From Planctomycetota bacterium (GTDB taxonomy: Bacteria > Planctomycetota > UBA1135 > JACQFD01): DNA of 64,000 nt. Each line of letters begins with the position of its first letter. Positions within the stretch are counted from its first letter, which is position 1. The notes beneath the pieces were generated by a model. That model ran no database searches, was not told the DNA's origin, and saw only the letters and a list, made by a program, of their open reading frames with translations. Shown piece by piece: positions 62,966 to 64,000 of the stretch. The translations under genes and the position numbers were made by a program. The DNA is taken from assembly GCA_016792805.1 (NCBI GenBank), contig JAEUHX010000007.1, positions 1-64,000 on the forward strand. Direction: 5' to 3'.

Positions 62966-64000
62966 CCGCCGACGGGCCATCGAAGCTCGACGAGGGGAGG
63001 CGCCACGCCGGGTTCCGGCGGCGGCTACTCGTGGCTGCCGCCTGCGCGCTGGCGCTGGCTGCGATCGGCGCCTTCTCCATGCGGCGCTGGATTTTTGAAG
63101 ATCAAGAATCGTCCGGAACGTCGCTCGAAGACGCGGCGCAAGCGGGAACAGGGCGCGGCTCGCGCGGCGCGGAGCCGCTGCCGGCCTCCGGGCGCGCCGG
63201 TGAGCGCGCGTCGGCCGAGGAGACGGCGGGGGAGCTGTCGGGCATTTGTTCGGTCTTCGGTTTTGTGGCTTTCGAGGGCGGGACGGGCGATCGCTTCGCG
63301 GGCGCCGGCGCGACGGTCGTGCTTCGCCTCGCGGACGAACCGCGGTCGCCCGTGCTCGCGGAGACGACGTCCGATGCCGCGGGGCATTTCGAGCTGCGCG
63401 GCATTCCTCGACGCCGTCTCTGGGTGATCGCCAAGGCCGCGGGGCGCGGAACGGTGTTCGCCGAGGTCTCGCGAACGCTGCACGAGCTCTATCCGTCGCG
63501 CGTCGGACCCATCGGGTTCTCGCTGCCGTCGGCGCTCACGTTGGAGGGCGTGGTTCGGGATGCGGCCGGGCGCGGTGCTGCGGGCGCGTCAGTGCGCCAC
63601 GAAGAGTGGCTTTCCTCTCCGACGGCGTCGCCGATCTGGAACGATCTCGGGCCGGCTGTCGGCGCGGAGGTCTTTGCCGACGCGCAGGGGCGATTCCGCT
63701 TCGGCGATTTGTGTGTTCCTCCGGACGGCCGAATCGAGCTGATCGCGCGCCGACGCGGCGAAGCGGGAAGCGTTTCTGTGGCAATCCCGCGTGCGGGGAA
63801 CGGCGGCTCCGAGCCCGGAGCATCTGTGGAAATTCAGCTTCAGCCCTCGGCCGCCGTCACTGGAACTGTAGTCAATTTCGAGGGGCGTCCGATCGCCGGA
63901 GCGACGATCGCTCTTGGCCCGGCGTTCGCGACGTCGGAATCCGATGGTACATTTCGCCTGGAGGTCGACCCGCGCGACGCATCTCGCGGCGGCATGGTCG
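62962..64000 (+). CDS. Membrane-anchored carboxypeptidase-regulatory-like protein, N-terminal part
   Basis: An open frame from the ATG at 62962 to the window edge, at least 346 residues. It overlaps cdd by four bases. One N-terminal membrane helix (LLVAAACALALAAIGAFSMR) is followed by a Gly/Ser/Ala-rich linker. Then come repeated beta-sandwich units of the carboxypeptidase-regulatory type: CSVFGFVAFEGGTGDRFAGA, TTSDAAGHFELRGIPRRRLW, LTLEGVVRDAAGRGAAGASV, AVTGTVVNFEGRPIAGATIA and TSESDGTFRLEVD. The pattern of a new unit every ~80-100 residues suggests a long extracellular stalk. It is similar in build to the protein at 52968. The coupling with cdd is probably accidental. Confidence 0.75.
   Translation, partial: MTADGPSKLDEGRRHAGFRRRLLVAAACALALAAIGAFSMRRWIFEDQESSGTSLEDAAQAGTGRGSRGAEPLPASGRAGERASAEETAGELSGICSVFGFVAFEGGTGDRFAGAGATVVLRLADEPRSPVLAETTSDAAGHFELRGIPRRRLWVIAKAAGRGTVFAEVSRTLHELYPSRVGPIGFSLPSALTLEGVVRDAAGRGAAGASVRHEEWLSSPTASPIWNDLGPAVGAEVFADAQGRFRFGDLCVPPDGRIELIARRRGEAGSVSVAIPRAGNGGSEPGASVEIQLQPSAAVTGTVVNFEGRPIAGATIALGPAFATSESDGTFRLEVDPRDASRGGMV

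Overview
This is a GC-rich bacterial chromosome segment (about 64 to 65 % GC by eye) with an outer membrane and a flagellum. The protein families suggest Planctomycetota or a close relative: tandem lamin-tail-domain proteins, FG-GAP and SBBP beta-propellers, an EF-hand protein and carboxypeptidase-regulatory-like proteins. No tRNA, rRNA or CRISPR array is visible, so the taxonomy is inference.

Layout. (a) 1-577: 3' end of a secreted SBBP beta-propeller protein. (b) 787-14324, minus strand: a long, tightly overlapping flagellar operon read fliO-fliP-fliQ-fliR-flhB-flhA-flhF-flhG-small membrane protein-fliA, then two small proteins and two lipoproteins, and behind them a GH31 glycosidase lipoprotein and another lipoprotein. 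(c) 14673-15556: an isolated histidine-kinase-dimerisation-like mini-protein (+) and a zinc-ribbon/PH-domain membrane protein (-). (d) 15783-20797, minus: four tandem paralogous secreted lamin-tail proteins separated by hairpin terminators. (e) 20990-29152: a surface-polysaccharide cluster with a membrane glycosyltransferase, two SGNH proteins (one lacking its catalytic His), a polysaccharide deacetylase, an FAD oxidoreductase, a GT2 enzyme and WecB. (f) 29103-49649: mostly housekeeping and metabolism, with a decayed propeller pseudogene, glyA, a methyltransferase, hydrolases, an S9 peptidase, an APC permease, a NIPSNAP/thioesterase pair, a HAD/propeller/glycosyltransferase operon, eno-ftsB, and an EF-hand protein. 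(g) 49650-53023: an accessory patch with a 410-bp element bounded by 32-bp inverted repeats and studded with GC hairpins, a DUF4143-type ATPase and a Fic gene interrupted by two in-frame TGA codons. (h) 52968-62039, minus: a carboxypeptidase-regulatory-like protein and two seven-repeat FG-GAP propellers, one with a ~540-residue Gly-rich domain inserted in blade 5. (i) 62573-64000, plus: cdd coupled to a protein that runs off the window.

Themes. Seven secreted proteins (SBBP, four lamin-tail, two FG-GAP) share a C-terminal module ending in SNGL-x-x-T and then stop within a few residues, which looks like a common surface-sorting or anchoring tail. At DNA level the word TTTGTG/CACAAA (best seen as ATTTGTG/CACAAAT) is strongly over-represented in several reading frames and on both strands, so codon use alone does not explain it. 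Compact GC hairpins form at least one recognisable dispersed family (CCGTAG[GG] followed by two hairpins).
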